64,000 nt of DNA from Sphingomonas arenae (GTDB lineage: Bacteria > Pseudomonadota > Alphaproteobacteria > Sphingomonadales > Sphingomonadaceae). The stretch lies in contig NZ_JAFFJU010000002.1 in NCBI RefSeq assembly GCF_016924655.1, positions 496,001-560,000 on the forward strand, given 5' to 3'. Each line of letters starts with the position of its first letter. The first letter of the stretch is position 1. This document shows, piece after piece, positions 1 to 8,352 of this stretch. The notes under the pieces are model-generated. The model made no database searches. It was not told the origin of the DNA and saw only the letters and a program-made list of their open reading frames with translations. The position numbers and the translations under genes were made by a program.

Positions 1-665
1 TCCCATTTTCCGTTCTGTTCGAAGCGGACCGCATTCAGCGATCCGGACAGCTCGAACTTCGAGAAATCGAAGGGCCGTCGCGAGCGGACGTTGACCTGCC
101 CGCCCAAGCCGCCCTCAATCTGATTGGCGGTTCCGGACTTGAAAACTTCCAGAGCGGCGACGCCACCCGCAGGGAAGTCCTGAATGGCAACAAAGCGGTT
201 CTCCGCAGTGAAAATCTCGCGTCCGTTGTAGGTCGTGCTGATGTCGGGCAGGCCACGGATTTGGACTTGAGCCGCTTCGGCGGCTGCGCGATTGACCTGA
301 ACACCGGTGACTCGTGCAAGCGCCGCGGAGGCGGTTACGTCTGGCAGCTTGCCAATATCTTCCGCGACGATCGCATCCACAATCTGCTCGCTGTTGCGCT
401 TGATGTTGCGAGCGGATTGGATGCTTCGGCGAAGCCCTGTGACGACGATCGCTTGATCGTCAGCAGCGGCCTGATCCGCGCCGCCAGCGGTCTGTACCGC
501 GTCATCTGTCTGAGCGCTTCCAGCTTCAGCGTCTGCAGGCTGCTCCTGACCCTGAACCGTCGGGTCGGGGGGCGTTGCGGGCTGCTGATCTTGGGCGTTT
601 GCGGGTGTTGCGAACAGCAGCGCGGCCAGAGAGGCCGAGCAAAGAGCAAAGGACTTGAAGCGCAT
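1..665 (-). CDS. TonB-dependent receptor, N-terminal part (truncated by window start)
   Basis: This is an outer-membrane receptor that takes up a substrate using TonB energy. The ATG at 665 begins a signal peptide of about 24 residues ending in ANA. An acidic, Gln/Ala-rich linker follows, then a TonB-box-like IVVTGLRRS near residue 75 and the start of a plug domain (DIGKLPD, QIRGLPD, VNVRSRRPFDF). Only about 221 residues are inside the window and the beta-barrel is missing. The GLRRSIQSARNIKR segment is typical of the Xanthomonas/Caulobacter receptor group, many of which import glycans. The gene follows a sugar ABC importer on the same strand, so a carbohydrate substrate is likely, but the ligand is inferred only from context. 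Confidence 0.88.
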   Translation of the reverse strand, partial: MRFKSFALCSASLAALLFATPANAQDQQPATPPDPTVQGQEQPADAEAGSAQTDDAVQTAGGADQAAADDQAIVVTGLRRSIQSARNIKRNSEQIVDAIVAEDIGKLPDVTASAALARVTGVQVNRAAAEAAQVQIRGLPDISTTYNGREIFTAENRFVAIQDFPAGGVAALEVFKSGTANQIEGGLGGQVNVRSRRPFDFSKFELSGSLNAVRFEQNGKW

Positions 666-683
666 CGAAACCCCCGTTGAAAT

Positions 684-704
684 GCGCAGGGCATCCGCCT
701 GCGC
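684..704 (-). other. Hairpin in the gap between solute-binding protein and TonB receptor
   Basis: A perfect 7-bp inverted repeat (GCGCAGG / CCTGCGC, 7-nt loop) lies about 20 bases before the receptor start, in a 144-bp gap. There is no good U-run after it. It could be an attenuator or mRNA-stability structure in the receptor leader, or chance. Confidence 0.3.
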
Positions 705-809
705 GGTCACAGCCACATAGGCTCGTTGCCGAAACGGAATACAAGCGGCAATGTTCAGCAAGCGGTGACGAATCCGTGACGCTGTTGCCGCAACGCTACG
801 CCGCAACCA

Positions 810-2114
810 TCATGGCAATTCCGCCAAAAATTCGGTGACTCTGCGGTCGGCATCGCCAAGCGCGCGGGCGGTTGGCTTCTGACTGGTGAAGGCGGCGGCG
901 GCTTCTTCACCGACAATGCCCTCGATCGCGCTCTGGCGCTGCACGTAGCTGGGTAAGGTGCGGCCGATCTCAGCGAGCGGTGCGATGTCCTCCCGGTGCG
1001 GCAAGGCCCTGAACCGTGAACTGTCGATGATGGACTGGAATGCGGGCAGATGACCCGTCCTCGCCCAGTCGAAATTGTGCTCCGCCATGAAACGGAAGAA
1101 GCGCGCGATGGCGCTGCGCTCCTCTGCCGTCCGCTCGCGTTTGGGGACAACCCATGCATGACCGCTGACGAACACGACATGCTCGCCCCAGAGGCGCGGA
1201 TAGTTCAGCACGGCGTAGCTCCGGTACAGCGGTCGCCCGCGCGTTTTCTCTTCCGTTTCGAACTGGCCGATCATCCACGTGCCGGTGGGATAGATGCCTC
1301 CTTCGCCATTCATGAAAGCGGCAATAGCCGCAGGCGTGTCCATGTTGCTGGTGCCGAGCCCCTCGGCCGTCATGCGGCGGAACAGGTCCGCAACGCGACG
1401 TCCCTCCGGCGTGTTCGTCCGCATGTGCTTGGGATCCGGAAAGACCGCTGCCCGTTGCGCCATCATGTAGGTGTACATGTTGCGGGCCGCGCCAGCCGGG
1501 TCACCGACAAGGCTCTGGATCAGGTACGGCTTGCCGGTCCGCTCACGGAATTGGCGTGCGTGCGCGACAAGCTCCCCGGGCGAGTTCGGCAGCACCGGCT
1601 TGCCGCCGCGCATCAGCCCCGCTTGCTCGAACAGCCTGGTGTTGATGTGCCATAAGCCGCCGTGTGTATCGAGCGGCATGCCGAAGATGCGCCCGTTGAC
1701 GGTGACTGCACCGCGCGCGGCATTGGTGAAGGTGCCGGGCTCGATGCCTGCTTCCCGCAGATAAGGCTCAATTGGCTCCAGCAGCCCCTGTGCCGCATAG
1801 TCGGAAATGACGGCTCCGTGCATGGTCACGATATCCGGCGGATCGCGCGCCGCCATCTGTGCCGTCAGCTGCGGATAGCCGGGCCAGGCAACCACGTTCT
1901 GGCTGACGGACAAGTCGGGATGTTGCGCCTGGAACGCGTTGATCATCGTAGTGATGATCCCGCATTCGCCTTCCGCCTTGGAAATGTCCGTCGCGGAGCC
2001 GTATTGCGACCCACATTCTCCGAAGAACCGTTGGATGTAGAGACCCGTGCGCTCCTCCGCCTGCGAACAGCTGCCGAGCACCACGGCCGCGATCAGGGCG
2101 AGCATCCACCTCAT
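810..2114 (-). CDS. Carbohydrate ABC transporter substrate-binding lipoprotein
   Basis: This 434-residue extracellular solute-binding protein should capture a sugar or oligosaccharide in the periplasm and deliver it to the adjacent permeases. The N-terminus is a short hydrophobic signal with a lipobox (LGSC, Cys16), so it is probably membrane-anchored. The body has family-1 solute-binding features: a PDIVTMHGAVISDY region, a GGLWHINTRLFEQAG stretch and a GIYPTGTWMIGQFE segment. The ATG overlaps the TGA of the upstream permease (ATGA), so the two are translationally coupled. It is the last transporter gene before the TonB receptor. Substrate identity cannot be read from sequence. Confidence 0.9.
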   Translation of the reverse strand: MRWMLALIAAVVLGSCSQAEERTGLYIQRFFGECGSQYGSATDISKAEGECGIITTMINAFQAQHPDLSVSQNVVAWPGYPQLTAQMAARDPPDIVTMHGAVISDYAAQGLLEPIEPYLREAGIEPGTFTNAARGAVTVNGRIFGMPLDTHGGLWHINTRLFEQAGLMRGGKPVLPNSPGELVAHARQFRERTGKPYLIQSLVGDPAGAARNMYTYMMAQRAAVFPDPKHMRTNTPEGRRVADLFRRMTAEGLGTSNMDTPAAIAAFMNGEGGIYPTGTWMIGQFETEEKTRGRPLYRSYAVLNYPRLWGEHVVFVSGHAWVVPKRERTAEERSAIARFFRFMAEHNFDWARTGHLPAFQSIIDSSRFRALPHREDIAPLAEIGRTLPSYVQRQSAIEGIVGEEAAAAFTSQKPTARALGDADRRVTEFLAELP

Positions 2115-2947
2115 CGAACGGCGGTGCCCGCCATCGCGCGCACGATCTGCTTCTGGAAGATGACGTACACGACGAAGATCGGAATGGACGCGAAGACGGC
2201 CTGGGCCATCAAGAAGCCGAGTCCGCTGGTTTGCGCGTAGTTCATCTGACTGGAAGCCAGCCCGACTGTTAGCGTGTACATGTCACTGCGGGTCGCGCTG
2301 ATCAGCGGCCACCAATAATCGTTCCAGGACCCGAGGAAGGTGAACACCGCGAGGGTTGACTGCGCAGGCACGGTGAGCGGCAGAATGACCTTCCAGAAGA
2401 TGGTGAACCGGGAGGCCCCGTCGAGCATGGCAGCCTCATCCAGCTCCTTCGGGATGGCGCGCATGTAGGTCGTCATGAAGAATACGCCGAAACTCGTGAT
2501 CAGGCCCGGCAGGATGAGGCCTGGATAGCTGTTGTGCAGGCCCAGCGTCGCGAACAGCTGATGCTGTGGCAGGATCACGGCTTGGCTTGGGATCGCGAGG
2601 CCCAACAAGACCAGCGTGAAAAGGGTGCGACGGAACGGAAAGTCGAGGCGGGCAAAACCGTAGCCGGCGAGACTGCACAGCACCAGCACGCCAACGGTGG
2701 TACCCAGTGATACGATCACGCTGTTGAGCAGCCAGCGCAGCGTGCGGTCGTTGCCAAGGATCGCGACATAGTTTTCGAGCGTGTACGGGCCGCTGAGTGC
2801 CGCCCCGCTGTTGCCGACCAGCTCGGCATTGTTCTTCAGCGACAGCAGCAAGGTCCACACGAGCGGTGCCGCCATTATCGCGGCACCCACCACCAGGCCG
2901 ATCCAGCCCCACCATGGGAGCCTGCCACGCTGTATGCTAGCGGCCAC
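2111..2947 (-). CDS. Carbohydrate ABC transporter permease, MalG type
   Basis: This 278-residue inner-membrane permease has about six predicted membrane helices. The MalG/UgpE-type coupling loop is present (EAAMLDGASRFTIFWKVILP, about residues 176-195), where the ATPase docks. The sequence starts with GTG at 2947, overlapping the end of the preceding permease by 11 bases, and ends in an ATGA overlap with the binding-protein gene. Together with the partner permease, ATPase and binding protein it forms a complete CUT1-type sugar importer. Confidence 0.92.
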   Translation of the reverse strand: MAASIQRGRLPWWGWIGLVVGAAIMAAPLVWTLLLSLKNNAELVGNSGAALSGPYTLENYVAILGNDRTLRWLLNSVIVSLGTTVGVLVLCSLAGYGFARLDFPFRRTLFTLVLLGLAIPSQAVILPQHQLFATLGLHNSYPGLILPGLITSFGVFFMTTYMRAIPKELDEAAMLDGASRFTIFWKVILPLTVPAQSTLAVFTFLGSWNDYWWPLISATRSDMYTLTVGLASSQMNYAQTSGLGFLMAQAVFASIPIFVVYVIFQKQIVRAMAGTAVR

Positions 2948-3812
2948 TTTCGCGATCCCTCCCGGTCAGCCAGTACTGGGTGAGCGTCACGCCCAGGATG
3001 ATCAGGAACAGGATTTCCGCCGCCGCGCTGGCATAGCCCAACTCCCACCGGCCGAACGCCACCTCGAACAGGAACAGCACCGTCGTACGCGAGGCGCCGC
3101 TCGGCCCGCCCGCGGTGAGCAATTGCGCCTGGCCGAACATCTGCAGCTGCGCCGCCGTCTGCAGCATGACCACGAGGATCAGCGTGCGGCGGATCGAAGG
3201 TAGGGTCACGCGCCAGAAGGTCGTCCACTTACCCGCATTATCGAGTGCCGCGGCTTCATACATGTCCTCCGGGATCTGCTGCAGACCGGCCAGAAACAGC
3301 ATCATCGGCAGGCCGAGAGACCACCAGATTGTGGTGATCGCGAGCGCCGGCAGGGTGAGGTCCGGATGGCTGAGGAACGGCAACGGCTCCCAGCCCAGCC
3401 CCTGCCAGATCTCGCCTAGCAGGCCGGCATCGGGCGCAAGGATGAAGCGAAAGATCAGGGTCACAATGGTGACGGACAGCACCGACGACGAGAAGAAGAT
3501 GCCGCGAAAGATGGCCGCGTCCCGCGTCGCGCGATTGAGCGCCAATGCCAGTGCCAGTGCGAGCACCGTCAACACGGGCACCACCATCAACGTGACGAGG
3601 AAAGTGTTGATCAGTGATTGTCCAAAGGTGGGATCGCCGATCAGTCGGGCGTAATTATCGAAGCCGACCAGCGTTCCCTGCCCAAACAGGTCCACGCGGT
3701 GCAGGCTCAGCCAGATGCCCTTGAGCAACGGGTAGATCAGGATGGTGCAATAGAGCAGCAAGAAAGGCGCAACGAACAACAGCCCGTCCCAGCGTCGGGC
3801 AGCTGCCCTCAT
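2937..3812 (-). CDS. Carbohydrate ABC transporter permease, MalF/UgpA type
   Basis: This 291-residue inner-membrane subunit partners the MalG-type permease. It has six hydrophobic segments, the first at about residues 9-30, and the conserved EAA loop (EAAALDNAGKWTTFWRVTLP) near residue 200. The start codon overlaps the stop of the ATPase gene in an ATGA arrangement, showing tight coupling. It is of ordinary length for UgpA/LacF permeases and lacks the long periplasmic P2 insertion of enteric MalF. Confidence 0.92.
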   Translation of the reverse strand: MRAAARRWDGLLFVAPFLLLYCTILIYPLLKGIWLSLHRVDLFGQGTLVGFDNYARLIGDPTFGQSLINTFLVTLMVVPVLTVLALALALALNRATRDAAIFRGIFFSSSVLSVTIVTLIFRFILAPDAGLLGEIWQGLGWEPLPFLSHPDLTLPALAITTIWWSLGLPMMLFLAGLQQIPEDMYEAAALDNAGKWTTFWRVTLPSIRRTLILVVMLQTAAQLQMFGQAQLLTAGGPSGASRTTVLFLFEVAFGRWELGYASAAAEILFLIILGVTLTQYWLTGRDRESGR

Positions 3813-4903
3813 GCGTCCTGCCGGTGGTATCCGGTACCGTCCGCTCCAAACAGATGGGCTGCGGCTCCGTCGATCTTGAGGCCGATTTCGTCTCCTGACC
3901 TTGCCGTCGACAAACCGGAGTCTTCGGCTGTTATCTCGGTTCCATCCTTCAGCTGCGCATAGACCAGGGATCGCTCGCCGAGCCGTTCGACCAGCACGAC
4001 TTTCGCCGTCGTGGTTGCGACATCGCCGTCGCGCGTCACTCGCACGCTTTCCGGACGCAAGCCGATCTCGATCCGCTCGCCGGGCGGCAAGCCGTCGCGC
4101 GAAATCGCGGTCTCGATCAGGGCGCCGTCGCCAAGCCGAACCGCGGCATGACCGCTGCCGTTCTGCAGCTTGCCGGGGATTATGGTCATGGCTGGCGAGC
4201 CGACAAACCTTGCGACAAAGGTGTTTGCGGGGCGGCTGTAGATCTCCATGGGCGGAGCGACCTGCTGGATTCGGCGATCGTTGAAGACGACGATCCGGTC
4301 AGCCAGCGTCATCGCCTCGGCCTGATCGTGCGTCACCATAATCACGCCCGCGTCGACACGCTGCCGAAGCTGCGCGAGCTCGACGCGGGTGCGCAGACGC
4401 AGTGCCGCGTCTAGGTTCGACAAGGGTTCGTCGAGCAGGAACAGCTTGGGCTTCTTCACGATCGCGCGCCCGATCGCCACGCGCTGGCGCTGGCCACCCG
4501 ACAACTGCCCCGGCTTGCGGTCGAGGAGTTCGTTGATCTCCAGCACGCGCGCGGCATCTTCGATCAGCCCGTCGATCTCCGGCTTGGGCACGCGCGCGTT
4601 CTTGAGGCCGAACGCCATGTTCTCGCGTACCGACATGTGCGGGTAGAGGGCGTAATGCTGGAACACCATCGCCACCCCGCGGTCGCCTGGAGGCAGCGTG
4701 TCGATCCGACGCCCCTCAAGAATGACTTCGCCGTCGTCGGCCGTTTCAAGACCCGCGATGATCCGCAGCAACGTGGACTTGCCCGATCCCGACGGGCCCA
4801 GAAAGGCGATGAATTCACGCGGGGCGACGGTCAGGTCTACGCCATCCAGGACCTGAACGCCCTTGAAGGCCTTGCGAACGCCATGAAGCTCGAGACCTGC
4901 CAC
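3809..4903 (-). CDS. Sugar ABC transporter ATP-binding protein, MsmK/UgpC type
   Basis: This 364-residue ATPase energises the adjacent importer. Walker A is GPSGSGKST (about residues 36-44), the signature is LSGGQRQRVAIGRAIV, Walker B is LFLLDEPLSNLD, and the switch His follows in VMVTHDQAEA-like sequence (VIMVTHDQAEAMTL). A C-terminal TOBE/MOP-like regulatory region covers about residues 235-355, typical of CUT1 ATPases. GTG is chosen as start because a GAGGAG ribosome-binding site precedes it by five bases. The gap to the upstream phosphatase gene is 47 bases, so the genes are probably one operon. Confidence 0.94.
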   Translation of the reverse strand: MAGLELHGVRKAFKGVQVLDGVDLTVAPREFIAFLGPSGSGKSTLLRIIAGLETADDGEVILEGRRIDTLPPGDRGVAMVFQHYALYPHMSVRENMAFGLKNARVPKPEIDGLIEDAARVLEINELLDRKPGQLSGGQRQRVAIGRAIVKKPKLFLLDEPLSNLDAALRLRTRVELAQLRQRVDAGVIMVTHDQAEAMTLADRIVVFNDRRIQQVAPPMEIYSRPANTFVARFVGSPAMTIIPGKLQNGSGHAAVRLGDGALIETAISRDGLPPGERIEIGLRPESVRVTRDGDVATTTAKVVLVERLGERSLVYAQLKDGTEITAEDSGLSTARSGDEIGLKIDGAAAHLFGADGTGYHRQDA

Positions 4904-4950
4904 GCACTCTCCTCGTCGCCAATCCTTACAGCAACAAAGCGGCCCCGCAA

Positions 4951-5718
4951 CTAGTTGCGCAGCAACTTCAATGCTTCTTCGAACAGAGCTGGTGTCGCAG
5001 CCGCGATCACGTCTCCGCCGCTCAGGTCCGCACCACCTTGCCAGTTGCCGATGACCCCGCCCGCGCCGCGCACGACCGGCACCAGCGCGTTATAGTCGTG
5101 CGGCTTGAGCCCACTTTCGATGACCAGGTCGAGCGATCCGGCCGCGAGGCGGGCGTAAGCAAGGGCGTCGAGCCCGTATCGCGTAACCGGAGCAGCGCGG
5201 CGGACGCGGTCGAATGCGATCGCCTGCTGCTCGTCGAACAGGAACGGATCTGTTGTTGCGAGCCGGGCTTCACCCAGAACCGAGCAGCTGCTCACCTGCA
5301 GCGGCCTGATACCGGCCGATGAGATAAGGAGACTGCGCCCTTCCAATCCAAGTGCCAGTTCATCCAGAACCGGTGCGTCGATCATCCCGGCGAGGGCCTT
5401 GCTGCCGTCCAGTAGAGCGACCAAGGTGGTCCAGCTCGGGAGACCGCAGATCAGCGCCCGCGTTCCGTCGATCGGATCGAGGCTCCAGCGGCGCTTCGCA
5501 TCCGCGCGAGTGAGGCCGAACTCCTCACCTTCAATCCCGTCACTCGGGAATCGCCGCTCGATGGCAGCACGCAACGCTTGCTCCGCTGCCCTATCGAGGT
5601 GAGTCACGGGATCGAAGGCGCCCTCGCCAGCCTTGTTCTCCGCGACCGGCACAGCTGCTCCGAGCGTGACGGCGCGCGCTGCTGCGGAGAGCTCCTGAAA
5701 GAACGCAAGGTCCGGCAT
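4951..5718 (-). CDS. Inositol-monophosphatase-family phosphatase
   Basis: This 255-residue, Mg-dependent sugar-phosphate phosphatase belongs to the IMPase/HisN/CysQ superfamily. The metal ligands are visible: EGEEFG near residue 69 and the core WSLDPIDGTRALICGLP near residues 79-95. A C-terminal HDYNALVPVVRGAGG replaces the usual WDxAAG motif. ATG at 5718 is preferred over the overlapping GTG at 5721 because AAGGGG sits five bases upstream. It lies in the same operon as an inositol-phosphate synthase, so dephosphorylation of inositol-1-phosphate is the natural reading. Histidinol phosphatase activity is the main alternative, because HisN enzymes look very similar. Confidence 0.85.
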   Translation of the reverse strand: MPDLAFFQELSAAARAVTLGAAVPVAENKAGEGAFDPVTHLDRAAEQALRAAIERRFPSDGIEGEEFGLTRADAKRRWSLDPIDGTRALICGLPSWTTLVALLDGSKALAGMIDAPVLDELALGLEGRSLLISSAGIRPLQVSSCSVLGEARLATTDPFLFDEQQAIAFDRVRRAAPVTRYGLDALAYARLAAGSLDLVIESGLKPHDYNALVPVVRGAGGVIGNWQGGADLSGGDVIAAATPALFEEALKLLRN

Positions 5719-5761
5719 CACTTCCCCTTGTCACCGGGACCACCAACGCGCAATGACAGCC

Positions 5762-6358
5762 TCAATTAGAGGGTTCACCCTCTTCGCTGTCCTTGATCCG
5801 CTCCAGCACGGCTTCCGGTGCGACGGTTCGCTTCAATTCCTGCAACTCGGGGTTTTTCGCTTCCTCGACGCCGAGCCTCTGCGCGATCTCGGTCACGAGC
5901 GTGATCAGGTGCGTGACCTCATGCTCCGACAACAGGCTGATCTGAAGATCGAGGTCGGCACGCCGGTCCGCGAGCGCTGCTGCGCGGTTCTGACTGATGA
6001 GGATGAAGGTTGACAGGAAGATGGCTTCCACGGACGCCACCGTGGCCAGGATAACAAAGGTGGGGTCGAAGGGCCGAAGGCCGGGAACGAGCCCCGCATT
6101 CACCACGATCCACCCTGCAACAAGCAGGGCGTGGACCACAACGAAAGTGATCGACCCGGCAAATCGGCTGATCGCCTCCGCGATGCGATCCCGAAAAGAT
6201 GCATCGGCTTGCTCGTGACGCCGGCGCTCGGCCAGCGCCGAGATGTTGCGTTCCAGCGCGGAGGCGAGCCCGTCGGAGGGCTCGACCGTAGGCGTGCTAA
6301 TGGAACTGCTTCTTCTGCTCACCGCGAATGAACGCCTCAGTGGCGTGGAGCGCCTCAT
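5762..6358 (-). CDS. DUF1003 membrane protein
   Basis: This small membrane protein has two hydrophobic helices (about residues 67-87 and 97-120 of the long form). A motif-rich [19 protein letters not shown], the following [20 protein letters not shown], and [20 protein letters not shown] identify DUF1003, a family of unknown function. The only ATG (6358) would make it overlap the inositol synthase gene by 62 bases. Conserved sequence appears to begin later, and an ATT codon at 6301 overlaps that gene's stop codon, so the true start is uncertain. Its position between two inositol-related genes may be only a matter of co-expression. Confidence 0.78.
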   Translation of the reverse strand: MRRSTPLRRSFAVSRRSSSISTPTVEPSDGLASALERNISALAERRRHEQADASFRDRIAEAISRFAGSITFVVVHALLVAGWIVVNAGLVPGLRPFDPTFVILATVASVEAIFLSTFILISQNRAAALADRRADLDLQISLLSEHEVTHLITLVTEIAQRLGVEEAKNPELQELKRTVAPEAVLERIKDSEEGEPSN

Positions 6359-7412
6359 CGTCCGTCATCTGAATGGGAGGATGCTTGCAGAAGTAGGCGG
6401 CCGGCGGATGGATCGCGCCGCCCTGACCGCGGTCCAGCGCCAGCTTGGCGCAGCGGATCATGTCGATCGCGACGCCCGCGCTGTTCGGTGAATCCTCGAC
6501 CGACAGCCGCAGTTCCAGATTCATCGGCACGCCGCCGAACATTCGTCCTTCCATGCGCAGGAAGCAGACCTTGTTGTCGTTCTGCCAGGCGACATAGTCG
6601 GACGGGCCGACATGGATGTTCTCGTCGTCGAGACGGCGCTCCGCGACCGCCTGTACGGCTTCGGTCTTCGACTCCTTCTTGTGCTTCAGGCGCGAGCGCT
6701 CGAGCATGTTGAGGAAGTCGGTATTGCCGCCCGTGTTGAGCTGATAGGTCCGGTCCAGTCGCACGCCGCGCTTGGCGAACAGGTCGGTCAGCACGCGGTG
6801 GACGATCGTGGCGCCGAGCTGCGCCTTGATGTCGTCGCCGATGATCGGCACACCGCGCTGCTCAAAGCGCTTCGCCCAAGCAGGGTCTGACGCGATGAAC
6901 ACGGGGATGCAGTTCACGAACGCGACGCCGGCTTCCAGCGCGCACTCGGCGTAGAACTCGGTCGCCTGCTGGCTGCCGACCGGAAGGTAGTTCATCAGCA
7001 CATGCGCGTTCGTTTCCTTGAGGACGCGGACCACGTCTTCCTGGCTCGGCTCAGCCTCGTCCGCGACCACGAACGTCCGCTCGGCCGGGTAGTCCGCCAT
7101 GTGGTCCGCAACCCCATCGAGCTTGCGGCCCATGCGCACCACGGCGCCCGTGGGCTTCACGTGATCGCAGAACACCTGCGTGCAGTTGGGCTCGGCAAAA
7201 ATCGCCTCGTCGACGTCCCGGCCCACCTTGCGCGCATCCACGTCCCAGGCGGCGACCACTTTCAGGTCCTTGGGCCGGTAGCCGCCCAGGTCCCAGTGCA
7301 TGAGTCCGATCTGCTCGTTCGCGCCGCCGTTCTGATAGTAGGCGATGCCCTGCACCAGGCTGGACGCACAATTGCCGACCCCGGCGATGGCGATGTTGAT
7401 GTCCGGGTTCAT
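6297..7412 (-). CDS. ino1: myo-Inositol-1-phosphate synthase
   Basis: The enzyme converts glucose-6-phosphate to inositol-phosphate using NAD and is the committed step of inositol synthesis. The 371-residue protein has an N-terminal GVGNCASS (11-18) NAD-binding turn. The family motifs NYLPVGS (141-147), GDDIKAQ (192-198), [10 protein letters not shown] (224-233) and SDYVAW (271-276) follow, in the short actinobacterial-type format. The start is ATG 7412, with AAGGAG seven bases upstream; an in-frame extension to 7481 would run into the preceding gene. It lies 10 bases after the glycosidase gene. Ino1 is uncommon in most proteobacteria, which makes this context notable. Confidence 0.93.
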   Translation of the reverse strand: MNPDINIAIAGVGNCASSLVQGIAYYQNGGANEQIGLMHWDLGGYRPKDLKVVAAWDVDARKVGRDVDEAIFAEPNCTQVFCDHVKPTGAVVRMGRKLDGVADHMADYPAERTFVVADEAEPSQEDVVRVLKETNAHVLMNYLPVGSQQATEFYAECALEAGVAFVNCIPVFIASDPAWAKRFEQRGVPIIGDDIKAQLGATIVHRVLTDLFAKRGVRLDRTYQLNTGGNTDFLNMLERSRLKHKKESKTEAVQAVAERRLDDENIHVGPSDYVAWQNDNKVCFLRMEGRMFGGVPMNLELRLSVEDSPNSAGVAIDMIRCAKLALDRGQGGAIHPPAAYFCKHPPIQMTDDEALHATEAFIRGEQKKQFH

Positions 7413-7422
7413 GGCGGGCTCC

Positions 7423-8352
7423 TTATTCGGCGGCCACGCGCGCCGGCTCCTGCACGGCGGAAGCGGGCGCGTAACGTTCAATCATCGCCGCGCAGAAGTC
7501 GGCGAACTGGTTGGGGTCCTGGGGCGGACTGGTATGGTGCGGCGCGATGCCGAGGTGCTCCGGCGTGAAGCAGAAGGTCACCGTGACGTCGAAGTCCTGC
7601 AGCGCTTCCATCTGCCGGTCGAACCAGCCGATCGCATCCTCGCGGAAGCTGTCTGCCCAGCTGAGGCCTGTGCGCAGTTTCGTGACGCCTAACCGCTTCA
7701 ACCACGCCACGGCTTCATCCAGCCTCGGGTCGCGATAGTGGAACCACTGCATCAGCCCGAGATCGGCGGCGTATGGCTCGAACGCCTTCAGACCCAGCTT
7801 CGGCGTGCCGTCTTCCTTCAGCAAGCCCATGTAGAAGTGCCGATAGTAACTTGACCCTTCGGCCTCGCGGTGGCGGGTGGTTGCGCCCCACGCCTGGGGA
7901 AGGTCGTAGAGCGAATACCAGAAGATGCGCGGCACCTTGCCGATCAGCAGTTCGGCGGTGCGCTTGACCCCGAACTCCTGCACTTCCTCGGCGCCGAACG
8001 AGCCGACGCCGACCTCGGTCACCCACAGCTCGTGGTTCGGCGCGACGGCGGCGATCTCGTCGATCTTGGCAGGCCACTCGTTGATGTTCCACAGGTTCCA
8101 GTCGAGCGGAAACCCGTGAACGGCGATCACGTCCAAGTGGTCGAGTACCCCATGCCCTTCTAGCCGCTGGATGTACTGCGGATCGATCGGCGAAATGCCA
8201 CCGAGCACGCGCTTGACTGCCGGGTTCACGCTTTCGATTGCCCTCGCCGCGGCGATCGTCATCTCGGCGAACTTCGACCAGTCGGGGTCGATCTCCGGGT
8301 CCCAATGCGACTTGTTGTTGGGCTCGTTCCAGATCATCGCAGCTTCGATCAC
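7423..8352 (-). CDS. Clan-A glycoside hydrolase (GH39/beta-xylosidase-like) with apparently permuted barrel
   Basis: This is a 309-residue putative retaining glycosidase or transglycosidase. It begins almost directly with the acid/base motif IWNEPNN (Glu10). This is followed by [12 protein letters not shown] (78-89), the nucleophile segment WVTEVG (Glu113) and WYSLYDL (145-151). Segments that precede WNEPN in ordinary clan-A enzymes come last: [14 protein letters not shown] (221-234) and [12 protein letters not shown] (255-266), then a helix ending ERYAP. This is a strand order of beta 4-8 then 1-3. GTG at 8352 is chosen because it overlaps the methyltransferase TGA (GTGA). No signal peptide is visible, so it should be cytoplasmic. 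Substrate is unknown. Confidence 0.8.
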   Translation of the reverse strand: MIEAAMIWNEPNNKSHWDPEIDPDWSKFAEMTIAAARAIESVNPAVKRVLGGISPIDPQYIQRLEGHGVLDHLDVIAVHGFPLDWNLWNINEWPAKIDEIAAVAPNHELWVTEVGVGSFGAEEVQEFGVKRTAELLIGKVPRIFWYSLYDLPQAWGATTRHREAEGSSYYRHFYMGLLKEDGTPKLGLKAFEPYAADLGLMQWFHYRDPRLDEAVAWLKRLGVTKLRTGLSWADSFREDAIGWFDRQMEALQDFDVTVTFCFTPEHLGIAPHHTSPPQDPNQFADFCAAMIERYAPASAVQEPARVAAE

